Assembly: GCF_000378425.1 (NCBI RefSeq)
Contig: NZ_KB899846.1
Span: 1-32,844, forward strand
DNA length: 32,844 nt
Reading direction: 5' to 3'
Source of the DNA: Cohnella laeviribosi DSM 21336
GTDB taxonomy: Bacteria > Bacillota > Bacilli > Paenibacillales > Paenibacillaceae
Every line of letters starts with the position of its first letter. Within the stretch, counting starts at the first letter, position 1. The notes under the pieces are model-generated. The model saw only the letters and a list, made by a program, of their open reading frames with translations. It did no database searches and was not told the DNA's origin. The translations under genes and the position numbers were made by a program. Below are positions 8,129 to 16,808 of the stretch, piece by piece.

Positions 8129-8860
8129 ATGAACAACAAACGGCAAACGATTTGGCTGGTATCGATGCTGAGTTTGATGGTCATTTTGTCGGCTTATTAC
8201 CTGTTTACGGAGGACGTGACTCCGGCCGGCCAGACGGCCAAGCAGGCGGAAGGGTACACGCTGCCCGGCGACGAGGGAACCGGGGTGGAAATTACGGAAG
8301 TCGACGGCGACAACGCGCAAAAGACGGATACCGGCACCGGCGCTTCCGCCGATTCGCCGCAAGCGTCGGAGGAGCCGGCCCAATCGGAAGATCCGGCTTC
8401 CGGCCAACCATCGGCGGAAGCGGACGGGGCCAACGCGGAGTCCGCGCCGGAAAGCGATTCCGGCAAGCAGGATGACGAAGCGGTGCTGCAGGGGCTGAAC
8501 AATTTGTCCGGAAGGGAATACATCGACCGGATCGCCCTGGAGCGGATGGAAAATTACTCGAAGCAGCAGGAAGAACTGAACGCCATTATCGCCGATACGA
8601 AAAACCATACGCCGGAAGAAGCCCAGGAAGCGATGGAAAAGCTGAGCCTTCTCGACGCCACCGAAGAGCGCATCACTTCCCTGGAAGAAAAGCTGCTCGC
8701 CGACTACGGCAATGCGGTCGTCGAAGAGGAGGACAACAACTTCAAGGTCGTCGTCGAAGCCGACAAGCTGGAGAAAAGCCAAGCCGTCAAAATCGTCGAG
8801 CTGGCCATGAAGGAGCTGAACGTCTCCCCCGACCGGCTGACCGTGCAATATATTCCCTGA
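8129..8860 (+). CDS. spoIIIAH: Stage III sporulation protein AH
   Basis: Mother-cell membrane protein whose extracellular YscJ/FliF-like domain binds forespore SpoIIQ across the septum. An N-terminal membrane helix (residues about 8-25) is followed by an acidic, low-complexity Asp/Glu/Ala/Ser-rich spacer to about residue 120. The folded domain from [22 protein letters not shown] to the C-terminus follows, with ALNVSPD-like family features ([16 protein letters not shown]). GAGGAGG is 11 bases before the ATG. It is the last spoIIIA gene. Confidence 0.94.
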   Translation: MNNKRQTIWLVSMLSLMVILSAYYLFTEDVTPAGQTAKQAEGYTLPGDEGTGVEITEVDGDNAQKTDTGTGASADSPQASEEPAQSEDPASGQPSAEADGANAESAPESDSGKQDDEAVLQGLNNLSGREYIDRIALERMENYSKQQEELNAIIADTKNHTPEEAQEAMEKLSLLDATEERITSLEEKLLADYGNAVVEEEDNNFKVVVEADKLEKSQAVKIVELAMKELNVSPDRLTVQYIP

Positions 8861-8914
8861 CAGCCCCGCCCCGGATCGGGAACCCGAATTCCGCGGCCGG
8901 AAAGCCTGGAGCCC

Positions 8915-8943
8915 GAAGAGTCCGGTTCTGCCGGGCTCTTTCC
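8915..8943 (+). terminator. Intrinsic terminator after spoIIIAH
   Basis: A nine-pair stem AGAGTCCGG / CCGGGCTCT (8917-8925 and 8931-8939) with a TTCTG loop is followed by a modest T-rich tail. It closes the spoIIIA operon and overlaps the -35 region of the next promoter. Confidence 0.7.
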
Positions 8944-8966
8944 ATTTCACTCGAATGTGATATAAT
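8939..8966 (+). promoter_or_regulatory. Sigma-A promoter of accBC
   Basis: TATAAT (8961-8966) with an extended TGA just upstream and TTTCCA (8939-8944) at a 16-base spacing. It lies 77 bases before the accB ATG and is the only good vegetative promoter in this gap. Confidence 0.65.
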
Positions 8967-9042
8967 AGCTTCGTTATGGGAACGTACAAGCTTCAAAACG
9001 AATATGGCCTGCAAGGGAACCCCGAGCCAAGGAGTGTCCGCA

Positions 9043-9540
9043 ATGTTTAAACTTAGCGAAATCAAAGAATTGATTAAATTGGTGGATCAAACCTCCGTTC
9101 AAGAATTGGAAATCGAAAACGAAGGCGCGCGTCTTGCCATCCGCAAGCCGGGCCGGACGGAAGTGGTCAACGTGCAGACGGCGCCTGCGCCGGCTACATA
9201 TGTGCCTGCCGCCGCGCCGGCGGCGGCTCCCGCGCCCGCGGCCGCAGCCGCTCCGGCTCCGGCCGAAGCGCCCAAGAAGGAAGCGGACGACCGCGAAGGG
9301 CTTCATACGATCGTCTCCCCGATGGTCGGAACCTTTTACCGCGCGCCGTCGCCCGATGCGCCAAGTTTCGTCAACAAGGGCGACAAAGTGACGGAGAAGA
9401 CCGTCGTCTGCATTTTGGAAGCGATGAAGCTGATGAATCCTTTGGAAGCGGAAGTCAGAGGCGAGATCGTCGATATTCTGGTCGAGAACGGCCAACTGGT
9501 CGAATTCGGACAACCGCTCTTCCTCGTCAAACCGGAATAA
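9043..9540 (+). CDS. accB: Biotin carboxyl carrier protein of acetyl-CoA carboxylase
   Basis: Carries the biotin that AccC carboxylates and that passes CO2 to acetyl-CoA, the first step of fatty acid synthesis. Its 165 residues comprise an N-terminal segment [14 protein letters not shown], an Ala/Pro-rich hinge (about residues 47-78), and the C-terminal biotinyl domain with [13 protein letters not shown] and [11 protein letters not shown]. The biotinylated lysine is about residue 129. The sequence reads MKL rather than the textbook MKM, a common variant in this group. The ATG at 9043 has AAGGAG eight bases upstream; an earlier in-frame start at 9004 has no such site. Confidence 0.96.
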   Translation: MFKLSEIKELIKLVDQTSVQELEIENEGARLAIRKPGRTEVVNVQTAPAPATYVPAAAPAAAPAPAAAAAPAPAEAPKKEADDREGLHTIVSPMVGTFYRAPSPDAPSFVNKGDKVTEKTVVCILEAMKLMNPLEAEVRGEIVDILVENGQLVEFGQPLFLVKPE

Positions 9541-9596
9541 AAGACATCCGGCTTTAACCGTTGTCAGCCGGTTACAACGAAAGGGGATCTCCTGTT

Positions 9597-10958
9597 TTGA
9601 AAATCCAAAAAATTTTGGTGTCCAACCGCGGCGAGATTGCCGTTCGCATCATCAGGGCGTGCCGGGAGCTCGGCATTTCGACCGTGGCGGTGTACTCCGA
9701 AGCCGACCGCGACTCGCTGCATGTCCGGCTGGCGGATGAGGCTTACTGCATCGGACCGACGGCCTCCAAAGACAGCTATTTGAATTTCACCAACATCATG
9801 AGCGTGGCGACGTTGACGGAATGCGACGCCATCCATCCGGGATATGGATTTCTGGCCGAGAACGCCGATTTTGCGGATATTTGCGAAAGCTGCAACATCA
9901 CGTTTATCGGTCCGTCTTCCGAAGCGATCAGCAAGATGGGCGACAAGTCCGTTGCGAAGCAAACGATGAAGGAGGCCGACGTTCCGGTCGTTCCCGGCTC
10001 GGACGGGTTGGTCGAGGACCTGGACGAAGCGGTTCGGGTGGCGCGGGAGATCGGTTACCCGGTCATCATCAAGGCTACGGCCGGGGGCGGCGGAAGGGGC
10101 ATCCGGCTTGCGGAAAACGAGGAAATGCTCATCCGGGAAATTACGACCGCCCAGCAGGAAGCGGAGAAAGCGTTCGGCAATTCCGGCGTATACCTCGAGA
10201 AATATTTGACCGGCATGAAGCACGTCGAAATTCAGGTGATCGCCGACAAGCACGGCAACGTCGTGCATCTTGGCGAGCGCGACTGCTCGGTGCAGCGCCG
10301 CCGGCAGAAGCTGGTCGAAGAAGCTCCCTGCCCGGTGATGACGCCCGCCTTGCGGGAACGGATGGGCCAGGCGGCCATTCGCGCGGCCAAAGCCGTCAAT
10401 TACTGCGGCGCGGGGACGGTCGAATTTTTGCTCGGGCCCGACGGGCAATTTTATTTCATGGAAATGAACACCCGGATTCAGGTCGAACACCCCGTTACGG
10501 AGATGGTCACGGGCATCGACCTGATCAAGGAAATGATTTTGATCGCGGAAGGCGAGCCTCTCTCGTTCACGCAGGAAGACGTCAAGTGGGACGGCTGGGC
10601 GATCGAGTTCCGCATCAATGCCGAGGACCCGGACCGCAATTTCATGCCGTCTCCGGGACGCATCGGCTTTTATTTGCCGCCGGGAGGACCCGGTGTGCGG
10701 GTGGACAGCGCCGTCTATCCGCAGTACATGATTACGCCTCATTACGATTCGATGGTCGCCAAGCTGATCGTCTGGGCGCCGACCCGCAGCGAAGCGATCG
10801 CGCGCGGACGGCGGGCGCTGGCCGAGTTTTTCGTGGAAGGCGTCAAGACGACCATTCCGTTCCATTTGAAGCTGCTTGACCATCCGATTTTCCAAAAAGG
10901 CACTTTCGATATCAAGTTCCTCGAAGAACACGATATTCATCATCCGGGTTTGTCATAA
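9597..10958 (+). CDS. accC: Biotin carboxylase subunit of acetyl-CoA carboxylase
   Basis: ATP-grasp enzyme that carboxylates biotin on AccB. The N-terminal domain starts [20 protein letters not shown]; the ATP-binding glycine loop is [39 protein letters not shown] and the C-terminal barrel follow. From the TTG at 9597 it has 453 residues, the usual length. That start is 10 bases after AGGGG and puts the conserved KIQKIL block at the N-terminus; an upstream TTG at 9561 would add 12 unrelated residues. It is the second gene of the accBC operon, 56 bases after accB. Confidence 0.96.
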   Translation: MKIQKILVSNRGEIAVRIIRACRELGISTVAVYSEADRDSLHVRLADEAYCIGPTASKDSYLNFTNIMSVATLTECDAIHPGYGFLAENADFADICESCNITFIGPSSEAISKMGDKSVAKQTMKEADVPVVPGSDGLVEDLDEAVRVAREIGYPVIIKATAGGGGRGIRLAENEEMLIREITTAQQEAEKAFGNSGVYLEKYLTGMKHVEIQVIADKHGNVVHLGERDCSVQRRRQKLVEEAPCPVMTPALRERMGQAAIRAAKAVNYCGAGTVEFLLGPDGQFYFMEMNTRIQVEHPVTEMVTGIDLIKEMILIAEGEPLSFTQEDVKWDGWAIEFRINAEDPDRNFMPSPGRIGFYLPPGGPGVRVDSAVYPQYMITPHYDSMVAKLIVWAPTRSEAIARGRRALAEFFVEGVKTTIPFHLKLLDHPIFQKGTFDIKFLEEHDIHHPGLS

Positions 10959-10978
10959 TCACCGCGCAATGCTATAGT
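10950..10978 (+). promoter_or_regulatory. Sigma-A promoter of the asp23 operon, inside the accC 3' end
   Basis: TTGTCA (10950-10955) and TATAGT (10973-10978) are separated by exactly 17 bases, a strong vegetative promoter match. It overlaps the accC stop codon, so asp23 and the following genes can be transcribed independently of accBC. Confidence 0.7.
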
Positions 10979-10988
10979 ATGGATAATA

Positions 10989-11030
10989 AAGAGAATGCCT
11001 GGCCGAGGGAACGGCTTGCGGCATTCTCTT
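10989..11030 (+). promoter_or_regulatory. 11-bp hairpin at the 5' end of the asp23 leader
   Basis: AAGAGAATGCC (10989-10999) pairs perfectly with GGCATTCTCTT (11020-11030). The stem starts within a few bases of the predicted transcription start and is not followed by a T-run on the plus strand, so it is a poor terminator for asp23 transcripts. A stabilising 5' stem-loop or a regulatory leader fits better. On the minus strand the tail TTTATT follows it, but no minus-strand gene lies there. Confidence 0.55.
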
Positions 11031-11087
11031 CCGAAGATCCAGATTTTCGGCAGGGTTGCACACATTGATAAGGAGGTGGATTGACGA

Positions 11088-11495
11088 ATGGAGACGTTGG
11101 TGACGGATTACGAACGTACCGAGATGGGAACCATTCAAATCGCTCCGGAAGTCATTGAAGTTATTGCCGGGCTTGCGACGGTCGAAGTGGACGGCGTAGC
11201 GGGAATGAGCGGCGGCATCTCCTCCGGAATTGCTGAACTGTTGGGACGCAAGAACTTGTCCAAAGGCGTTAAAGTCGAAGTGGGTCAGCGCGAAGCGGCC
11301 GTCGACGTCAATATCGTGGTCGAATACGGCAGGCGCATACCCGAGATTGCGGCGGAAATTCAGCGCAATGTCAAGCGCTCGATCGAAACGATGACCGGGC
11401 TGAACGTGGTCGAAGTAAATGTACATATTCACGACGTCCACTTCAAGGCTCCGGAAAAGACGGAAGAAGAAGAATCGCATGCGCGTGTCCGATAG
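11088..11495 (+). CDS. yqhY: Asp23/Gls24 family envelope stress protein (YqhY-like)
   Basis: A DUF322 (Asp23/Gls24) protein of 135 residues. The family forms membrane-associated stress proteins anchored by AmaP; in Bacillus subtilis YqhY lies next to accBC and is linked to acetyl-CoA carboxylase activity. The conserved features are GTIQIAPEVIEVIAGLATVEVDGV, GVKVEVG, DVNIVVEYGRRIPEIA and the C-terminal VVEVNVHIHDVHF. AAGGAGG lies 11-12 bases before the ATG. It has its own promoter and leader hairpin. The amaP-like gene follows. Confidence 0.92.
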   Translation: METLVTDYERTEMGTIQIAPEVIEVIAGLATVEVDGVAGMSGGISSGIAELLGRKNLSKGVKVEVGQREAAVDVNIVVEYGRRIPEIAAEIQRNVKRSIETMTGLNVVEVNVHIHDVHFKAPEKTEEEESHARVR

Positions 11496-11545
11496 CGCTC
11501 CCGGGCTTTAGTCCGCGGTAAGCGATTTCCGAAAGCGCGGATGGC

Positions 11546-11595
11546 GGCGCCGTGGCGGCCGATCCTTGAGGGTGGGCCGGACTCCGGCGCCTTTT
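11546..11595 (+). terminator. Possible attenuator between yqhY and amaP
   Basis: GGCGCCG (11546-11552) and CGGCGCC (11585-11591) form a seven-pair stem, followed by TTTTC. The short T-run makes partial termination the most that can be claimed. Confidence 0.35.
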
Positions 11596-11640
11596 CGCAA
11601 AGCAAGCTCATTCGCGTGTCAGAACTGGAGGAGACTGCCG

Positions 11641-12204
11641 TTGATCAGAATGTTGGACAGGCTGCTGTTGTTTTTATATACGCTCGCGGTTGGAGCGGCT
11701 TCGGTCATCGCCGTCGTCATCGCCTTGGGCGGGTTTGAGACGGAATGGCTCAAACGGTTGGTCGAGGAGGCGGCAGGACAATCCCGTTCGGTTCAGGGGA
11801 CGGTCGTTGCCGTCGGCGTCGCGCTGTTTGCCGTCAGCCTTCGTCTTTTTGCCGTCTCGTTCCGCCGGAGCGGCGGAGGAGGCGAATCGATCGTCCAGCG
11901 GACCGAGCACGGCGACATCCGCATTTCCGTCGATACGATCGAAAACCTGGCGCTCAAGGCGGCGTCGCGTTCCCGCGGAGTCAAGGATTTGCGCGCGCGC
12001 GTGCGCGCGTCCGACGCCGGGCTCCAAATCATGATCCGCGCGTTCGTCGACGGGGAGAGCGCGATTCCGGCGCTGTCCGAGGAAATGCAAAAAAACGTAT
12101 CCGAGCAACTGGAGCAAGCGACCGGCATTCCCGTAGCCGAAGTTTCCGTTTTTATCGCCAATGTGACGCAGTCGCCGACCACGTTCAAAAGCCGTGTGGA
12201 ATAG
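11641..12204 (+). CDS. amaP: Alkaline shock response membrane anchor protein AmaP
   Basis: Membrane protein that tethers Asp23-type proteins. Two N-terminal transmembrane helices (about residues 5-26 and 48-72) are followed by a soluble Asp23-like domain containing HGDIRISVDTIENLALKAA and a C-terminal GIPVAEVSVFIANV stretch. The TTG at 11641 has GGAGGAG seven bases upstream and gives 187 residues; an ATG nine bases later is the alternative. The gene lies between yqhY and a DUF2273 gene, the usual AmaP neighbourhood. Confidence 0.85.
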   Translation: MIRMLDRLLLFLYTLAVGAASVIAVVIALGGFETEWLKRLVEEAAGQSRSVQGTVVAVGVALFAVSLRLFAVSFRRSGGGGESIVQRTEHGDIRISVDTIENLALKAASRSRGVKDLRARVRASDAGLQIMIRAFVDGESAIPALSEEMQKNVSEQLEQATGIPVAEVSVFIANVTQSPTTFKSRVE

Positions 12205-12219
12205 GAGGGACGGCCGTCC

Positions 12220-12450
12220 ATGTGGAAAGATTGGCTGGAAGCCTATGGAGGACGGGCGCTTGGCGTTGCGGCGGGGCTTTTTTGCGCGTTCATTTACTTG
12301 ATCAGCGGCTTTTGGGATATGCTGTTTTGTATACTGCTAGTCGGCTTGGGATATGGGATCGGCTATAACAAAGACAAGAAGCGGGGCCCTCTGTTGCCAT
12401 GGGACCGGCTGCTCTCCTGGATGTCGGACCGATGGCCGTGGCCGCGTTAA
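12220..12450 (+). CDS. DUF2273 small integral membrane protein
   Basis: A 76-residue protein with two adjacent hydrophobic segments (GVAAGLFCAFIYLISGFWDMLF and CILLVGLGYGIGY), then a basic NKDKKRG and a Trp/Pro-rich tail. DUF2273 proteins regularly accompany amaP and asp23 in Bacillota and probably share the membrane complex; the molecular role is unknown. AGGAGGG precedes the ATG. The gap after amaP is 15 bases. Confidence 0.85.
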   Translation: MWKDWLEAYGGRALGVAAGLFCAFIYLISGFWDMLFCILLVGLGYGIGYNKDKKRGPLLPWDRLLSWMSDRWPWPR

Positions 12451-12476
12451 TTCACTTGACGATGAAGCCTTCTTGC

Positions 12477-12541
12477 CCGAGCGGCGCCCGGCGTCGCGTG
12501 ACCCGCACAGGGTTCGGGCGGGACGGCTCCTCGTTTTTTTT
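12477..12541 (+). terminator. Terminator-like hairpin with T-run directly before nusB
   Basis: GAGC (12479-12482) and GCTC (12526-12529), with inner CGCCCG (12485-12490) and CGGGCG (12515-12520), form an imperfect GC stem followed by a run of eight T (12534-12541). The nusB ribosome binding site GGGAGG follows immediately. It either ends the yqhY-amaP transcript or acts as an attenuator for nusB, which encodes an antitermination factor. Confidence 0.5.
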
Positions 12542-12552
12542 CGGGAGGATTC

Positions 12553-13053
12553 ATGAAGCGCAGATTGGCTAGGGAAATTGCGGTACAAAGCTTGTACCAA
12601 ATGGAAATGAACGGCGTGGAAGCGCCGGTGGCGGTCGATACCGTCATGGCGGAAGCGCGCGAGGAGAACGAGATCGGCGTCAACCTAAGCGAGCTGGCGG
12701 CGATCGACAACTTTACGCGCGAGCTCGTGGCGGGCGTCGCTTCCCGCCGCGAGGAAATCGACCGTTTGCTGGCCCGGTATTTGACGGGCTGGCAGGTGGA
12801 ACGTCTGTCGCGGGTAGACCGCCAGATTTTGCGTCTGGCCGCTTACGAGCTTGAACACCGGAGGGAAACGCCTCCGAAAGTGGTCATCAACGAGGCGATC
12901 GAGCTTGCCAAACGCTTCGGCACGGACGAATCCGGCAAATTCGTCAACGGCGTCCTTGGGCGGATGCTTCGCGAGCGGGAAGGCGGCAAGCAGGCGGCCG
13001 CGCCGGGCGCGGAAAACGCGGCCGATTCGATTTCGGAGGGGGAGCAGCAATGA
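12553..13053 (+). CDS. nusB: Transcription antitermination factor NusB
   Basis: RNA-binding antitermination protein that joins NusE (S10) on boxA RNA, mainly for rRNA operons. It starts [18 protein letters not shown], typical of the family, and has the helical NusB domain with [27 protein letters not shown] and [30 protein letters not shown]. At 166 residues it is longer than the usual 130-150 because of an Ala/Glu-rich C-terminal tail after about residue 142. GGGAGG is four bases before the ATG. It overlaps folD by four bases. Confidence 0.95.
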   Translation: MKRRLAREIAVQSLYQMEMNGVEAPVAVDTVMAEAREENEIGVNLSELAAIDNFTRELVAGVASRREEIDRLLARYLTGWQVERLSRVDRQILRLAAYELEHRRETPPKVVINEAIELAKRFGTDESGKFVNGVLGRMLREREGGKQAAAPGAENAADSISEGEQQ

Positions 13054-13907
13054 GCGCACAATGGATCGATGGCAAAAAAATTTCCGGCGAAATTCGCGAA
13101 GAGATCAAGCAGGAAGTCGCCCGGCTTAAGGAGCGGGGAATCCGCCCGGGACTGGCCGTGGTTCTCGTCGGGGACGACCCGGCGTCGCAGGTGTATGTCC
13201 GCAACAAGGCGAGAACGTGCGAGGAGCTCGGCTTTTATTCGGAAGTCCACCGCTTGCCGGCGGAAACGTCCCAGGCCGAACTGCTGGAGCTGGTTGCGCG
13301 TCTGAACGGCCAGGATAACGTGCACGGGATTTTGGTGCAGCTTCCGCTTCCGAAGCATATTGAAGAAAAAGCGGTCATCGACGCGATTGCGGTCGAAAAG
13401 GATGTCGACGGCTTCCATCCCGTCAGCGTGGGCAACATGGTGATCGGGGATGACGCGCTGCTGCCCTGCACGCCGGCCGGCGTCATCGAACTGTTGAAGC
13501 GAAGCGGCCTTTCCGCGGCCGGCAAGCATGCGGTCGTCATCGGCCGGAGCAACATTGTCGGCAAGCCGGTGTCGCTGCTGCTGCAGCGGGAGCATGCGAC
13601 GGTGACGATGTGCCACTCCCGCACGCCGAATTTGCCGGAGCTGGCCCGTCAGGCGGACATTATCGTCGCGGCGGTCGGCGTGCCGAAGCTGGTCAAGGCG
13701 GATTGGGTGAAGCCCGGAGCGGTCGTCATCGATGTCGGCGTGAACCGGCTGCCGGACGGCAAGCTGTGCGGCGACGTCGATTTTGACGAGGTGGCGAAGG
13801 TTGCCGGCTGGATTACGCCGGTTCCGGGCGGCGTCGGCCCGATGACGATTACGATGCTGATGAAAAATACGCTGAAAGCTGCGCTTGCCAAAGCGGATCA
13901 AGCGTAA
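13050..13907 (+). CDS. folD: Methylenetetrahydrofolate dehydrogenase / cyclohydrolase
   Basis: Bifunctional enzyme interconverting 5,10-methylene- and 10-formyl-tetrahydrofolate with NADP. It has 285 residues, standard length. Signature features are [20 protein letters not shown] with the catalytic YVxxK lysine, [12 protein letters not shown], the NADP-binding [17 protein letters not shown], and [15 protein letters not shown] near the C-terminus. The start is coupled to the nusB stop (ATGA), with GGAGGGGGAG upstream. Confidence 0.97.
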   Translation: MSAQWIDGKKISGEIREEIKQEVARLKERGIRPGLAVVLVGDDPASQVYVRNKARTCEELGFYSEVHRLPAETSQAELLELVARLNGQDNVHGILVQLPLPKHIEEKAVIDAIAVEKDVDGFHPVSVGNMVIGDDALLPCTPAGVIELLKRSGLSAAGKHAVVIGRSNIVGKPVSLLLQREHATVTMCHSRTPNLPELARQADIIVAAVGVPKLVKADWVKPGAVVIDVGVNRLPDGKLCGDVDFDEVAKVAGWITPVPGGVGPMTITMLMKNTLKAALAKADQA

Positions 13908-13988
13908 TCCGGGCGGAGGCGCAGACGGCATGCGCAGGCCGGATGCGGAGACGGTTAACCCGGACTAAGAACGGAAGGGGGCGGCGCG

Positions 13989-15353
13989 GTGGAACCGGCG
14001 CGTGTTCTCAGTATCCGCGATGTCAACCGGTACATCAAGCTGAAGCTGGAAAGCGACGCGAAGCTGCAGGATATCTGGATACGGGGAGAAATCTCCAATT
14101 TCACGCATCATTCCAGCGGGCATATGTATTTTACGCTCAAGGACGAGAGCGGCAGACTGAAAAGCATCATGTTCGCCTCTTATAACCAGCGTCTGCCCTT
14201 CAGGCCGAAGGACGGCATGAAGGTTCTCGCCAGAGGAGGCGTCTCCGTCTTCGAGCGGGACGGGCAGTATCAGTTTTACGTTACGGCGATGCAGCCGGAC
14301 GGCGTCGGGAGCCTGTATCTTGCGTTTGAACAGCTGAAGCGGAAGCTGGGGGAAGAAGGGCTGTTCGCCGAGTCGGCCAAACGCCCGATCCCCCGCTACC
14401 CGAAGGCGGTCGGCGTCATCACGTCGCCGACGGGGGCGGCGGTGCGGGACATTCTGACGACGATTCGTCGCCGGTTTCCGTCGGTTCCGGTGCTGCTTTA
14501 TCCCGCGTCGGTTCAGGGCAAGGCCGCTGCGGGGTCGATTGTGCGGGCGATCGAAGCCATGAACCGGCTCGCCGAGGTCGACGTGCTGATCGTCGGACGC
14601 GGCGGCGGATCGCTGGAAGAGCTGTGGGCGTTTAACGAGGAGATCGTCGCCCGGGCCATCCGCGCGTCGGCCATCCCGGTCATTTCGGCGGTCGGCCACG
14701 AAACGGATTTTACGATCGCCGATTTCGCCGCCGACTTGCGGGCCCCGACGCCGACGGCCGCCGCGGAGCTGGCGGTGCCGCATGCGGCGGAGCTGAAGCA
14801 GACGATCGAATCGCTGCGCAAGCGCATGGAGCGGTCGCTTCGGCTCCGGCTTGTCCAGTCCCGCGAGCGCTGGCAGCGTGCGGCGCGGTCGCCCTTCTTC
14901 ACGCAGCCGAGGCGCGCGCTGCTTGCGCAGGCCGAGCGGCTCGACCGGCTGCGGGACCGGCTGCAGTACCGCGCCGAAGGGCGCTTTGCCCGCGCGCAGG
15001 AGATGCACGCCAGGCTGGCGGGGAGGCTGTCCGCCGCAAGCCCCCGGCTGCAGGCGGCGTACTCGCGCCAGCGGGCCGATGCGGCCGCGCGCCGGCTCGG
15101 GCACGCCATGCGCGGGGTGCTCAGGCAGCGGCAGGACGCCTTCGGCGCGCTTGTCCGGCAGCTGGACGCGCTCAGTCCGCTCAAGATTATGGCGCGGGGA
15201 TACAGCCTTGTCTACGACGAAGAGGAAGCGAACATCATCCGGTCGATCAACGAGGTTCAGCCCGGCGACCGGGTGAAAGTGCGTCTGACGGACGGCATGC
15301 TGGATTGCCAAGTATGGGGCATGCAGGGGGAGGAGATAACCGATGAGCAATAA
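13989..15353 (+). CDS. xseA: Exodeoxyribonuclease VII large subunit
   Basis: Catalytic subunit of exonuclease VII, which degrades single-stranded DNA to oligonucleotides. An N-terminal OB-fold (about residues 1-110, with DIWIRGEISNFTHHSSGHMYFTLKDE) is followed by the catalytic domain with VGVITSPTGAAVRDILTTIRRR, DVLIVGRGGGSLEELWAFN and SAVGHETDFTIAD. A long coiled-coil region and the C-terminal ARGYSLVYDE strand complete it. The GTG at 13989 follows a purine-rich GGAAGGGGG. The stop overlaps the xseB start. Confidence 0.96.
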   Translation: MEPARVLSIRDVNRYIKLKLESDAKLQDIWIRGEISNFTHHSSGHMYFTLKDESGRLKSIMFASYNQRLPFRPKDGMKVLARGGVSVFERDGQYQFYVTAMQPDGVGSLYLAFEQLKRKLGEEGLFAESAKRPIPRYPKAVGVITSPTGAAVRDILTTIRRRFPSVPVLLYPASVQGKAAAGSIVRAIEAMNRLAEVDVLIVGRGGGSLEELWAFNEEIVARAIRASAIPVISAVGHETDFTIADFAADLRAPTPTAAAELAVPHAAELKQTIESLRKRMERSLRLRLVQSRERWQRAARSPFFTQPRRALLAQAERLDRLRDRLQYRAEGRFARAQEMHARLAGRLSAASPRLQAAYSRQRADAAARRLGHAMRGVLRQRQDAFGALVRQLDALSPLKIMARGYSLVYDEEEANIIRSINEVQPGDRVKVRLTDGMLDCQVWGMQGEEITDEQ

Positions 15354-15657
15354 ACCGGAAGCGGCAGGCGCCGGAGAGCCGGCGGCAAAAGGAAGCGCGG
15401 ACGCCTTGCAGGCCCTCTCCTTCGAGGAAGCGATGGAGAAGCTGGAAGAAATCGTCTCCCGGCTGGAACACTCCGAGGTTCCGCTGGAGACGGCCATCGA
15501 GCTTTACCAGCAGGGGATGGCGCTTTCCAGATTGTGCGGGCAAAAGCTGGAGCAAGTGGAGAAACGCATCGAGATGATCGTAGAGGACGAAAGCGGTTTG
15601 CAGCGCAAGCCGTTCGCACCGCTTCAGGGAGACGTTGACGCGGACAAAGGAGAGTAA
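15343..15657 (+). CDS. xseB: Exodeoxyribonuclease VII small subunit
   Basis: Small helical subunit that packs on XseA. The conserved core SFEEAMEKLEEIVSRLEHSEVPLETAIELYQQGMALSRLC is present at about residues 26-65. At 104 residues it is somewhat longer than usual owing to an Ala/Gly-rich N-terminus and a C-terminal tail. The ATG lies inside the xseA 3' end (11-base overlap) behind GGGGGAGGAG. Confidence 0.94.
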   Translation: MSNKPEAAGAGEPAAKGSADALQALSFEEAMEKLEEIVSRLEHSEVPLETAIELYQQGMALSRLCGQKLEQVEKRIEMIVEDESGLQRKPFAPLQGDVDADKGE

Positions 15658-15663
15658 CGACGA

Positions 15664-16575
15664 GTGACGTTAACAAGCGACATCGGCGAGTATATGCAAA
15701 AGCTGCGCGTGCGCGTGGAACGGGAGCTGCGTCAAGCCATACCGGCGCATTGGCGCATTCCGGCGCGGCTTCGGGAGGCGGCCATGTACTCGCTGGAAGC
15801 GGGCGGCAAACGGCTTCGCCCGATTCTCGTGCTGGCCTCGGCGGAAAGCGTCGCCGGGGACGAGCGCGTTTACGAAAAGGCGATGCCGTTTGCCGTCGCG
15901 GTGGAGATGGTTCATACCTATTCGCTGATCCACGACGATCTGCCGGCAATGGACAACGACGATTTTCGCCGCGGACGTCCGACCAACCACAAGGTGTTCG
16001 GAGAGGCAATGGCGATTCTCGCCGGAGACGGCCTGCTGACGCACGCCTTTTACGTCGCCTCTCAGGCGGCGGAAGCGGGGGTGCCGGCCCAGCGGACGCT
16101 CGCCGTCGTATCGGAGCTGTCCCGCTTCGCCGGACTGCCCGGCATGGTGGGCGGACAGGCGGACGACATGCTCGGGGAACAAGGATCGACTTCCCTGGAG
16201 GAGCTTGAAAATATCCATTTACATAAAACGAGCGACCTGATCGCCTTTTCCCTGCGCGCAGGCGGACACGCGGCGGAAGCCGACGAAGCGCGGCTGCGCG
16301 CGCTTGAATTGTTCGGCCGCAACATCGGCCTTGCATTCCAGATTCAGGACGACATTCTGGATGTGATCGGCGACGAAAGCAAGCTCGGCAAGCCGCTGAA
16401 CAGCGACGAGCGGCAGGGCAAAGTGACCTATCCGTTTTTGCTCGGGCTCGAGGAAAGCCGGCTTCGCGTCGCCAGACTGACCGAGGAAGCGATCGAGGCG
16501 GTCAAGTCCGCCGGCTTGGCGAAACCGGATTTGCTGGCCGATATCGCGCGAACGATCATGAACCGGGACCATTAA
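15664..16575 (+). CDS. ispA: Farnesyl diphosphate synthase (short-chain prenyltransferase)
   Basis: Condenses isopentenyl diphosphate with allylic diphosphates, giving farnesyl diphosphate for quinones and undecaprenyl carriers. The first aspartate-rich motif DDLPAMDND begins near residue 91 and the second, QDDILD, near 228; GGKRLRP (substrate binding) lies near residue 44. It has 303 residues, usual length. The start is GTG at 15664 with AAAGGAG 11 bases upstream. It follows xseB by 6 bases and is closed by a terminator before dxs. Confidence 0.95.
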   Translation: MTLTSDIGEYMQKLRVRVERELRQAIPAHWRIPARLREAAMYSLEAGGKRLRPILVLASAESVAGDERVYEKAMPFAVAVEMVHTYSLIHDDLPAMDNDDFRRGRPTNHKVFGEAMAILAGDGLLTHAFYVASQAAEAGVPAQRTLAVVSELSRFAGLPGMVGGQADDMLGEQGSTSLEELENIHLHKTSDLIAFSLRAGGHAAEADEARLRALELFGRNIGLAFQIQDDILDVIGDESKLGKPLNSDERQGKVTYPFLLGLEESRLRVARLTEEAIEAVKSAGLAKPDLLADIARTIMNRDH

Positions 16576-16618
16576 GGCATTGCAGACTCGGTGCAACATC
16601 CCGTTTGCGGGCAACAAT

Positions 16619-16663
16619 AACTGTCTATCGCGGTTGCGTCCGGACCGCATGGGCAGTTTTTTT
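16619..16663 (+). terminator. Intrinsic terminator after ispA
   Basis: AACTGTC (16619-16625) pairs with GGCAGTT (16652-16658, one G-T pair), and inside it GCGGT (16630-16634) pairs with ACCGC (16644-16648). A T-run of seven follows. It ends the nusB/folD/xse/ispA transcript. Confidence 0.8.
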
Positions 16664-16725
16664 GTCTCCTGATTTCCAGATTTCAGCATATTTTTCCAAG
16701 CTTGGCTATATGCCCGGCGATCCGA

Positions 16726-16756
16726 TTGGGCATTTGCACGCCGCTTGTGTTATAAT
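16726..16756 (+). promoter_or_regulatory. Promoter of dxs
   Basis: TATAAT (16751-16756) with an extended -10 TGT directly upstream, and a weak TTGGGC (16726-16731) at a long 19-base spacing. Extended -10 promoters tolerate a poor -35. Transcription would start near 16763. Confidence 0.6.
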
Positions 16757-16808
16757 GGAGAAAATTTTGCAAAGCAACCGACATATTCGGGAAAGCGGGG
16801 AACTTCAT

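Noticed and set aside
9004..9042. Longer accB start at 9004
   Set aside because: It adds 13 residues without a ribosome binding site; the start at 9043 matches the family N-terminus and has AAGGAG at the right distance.
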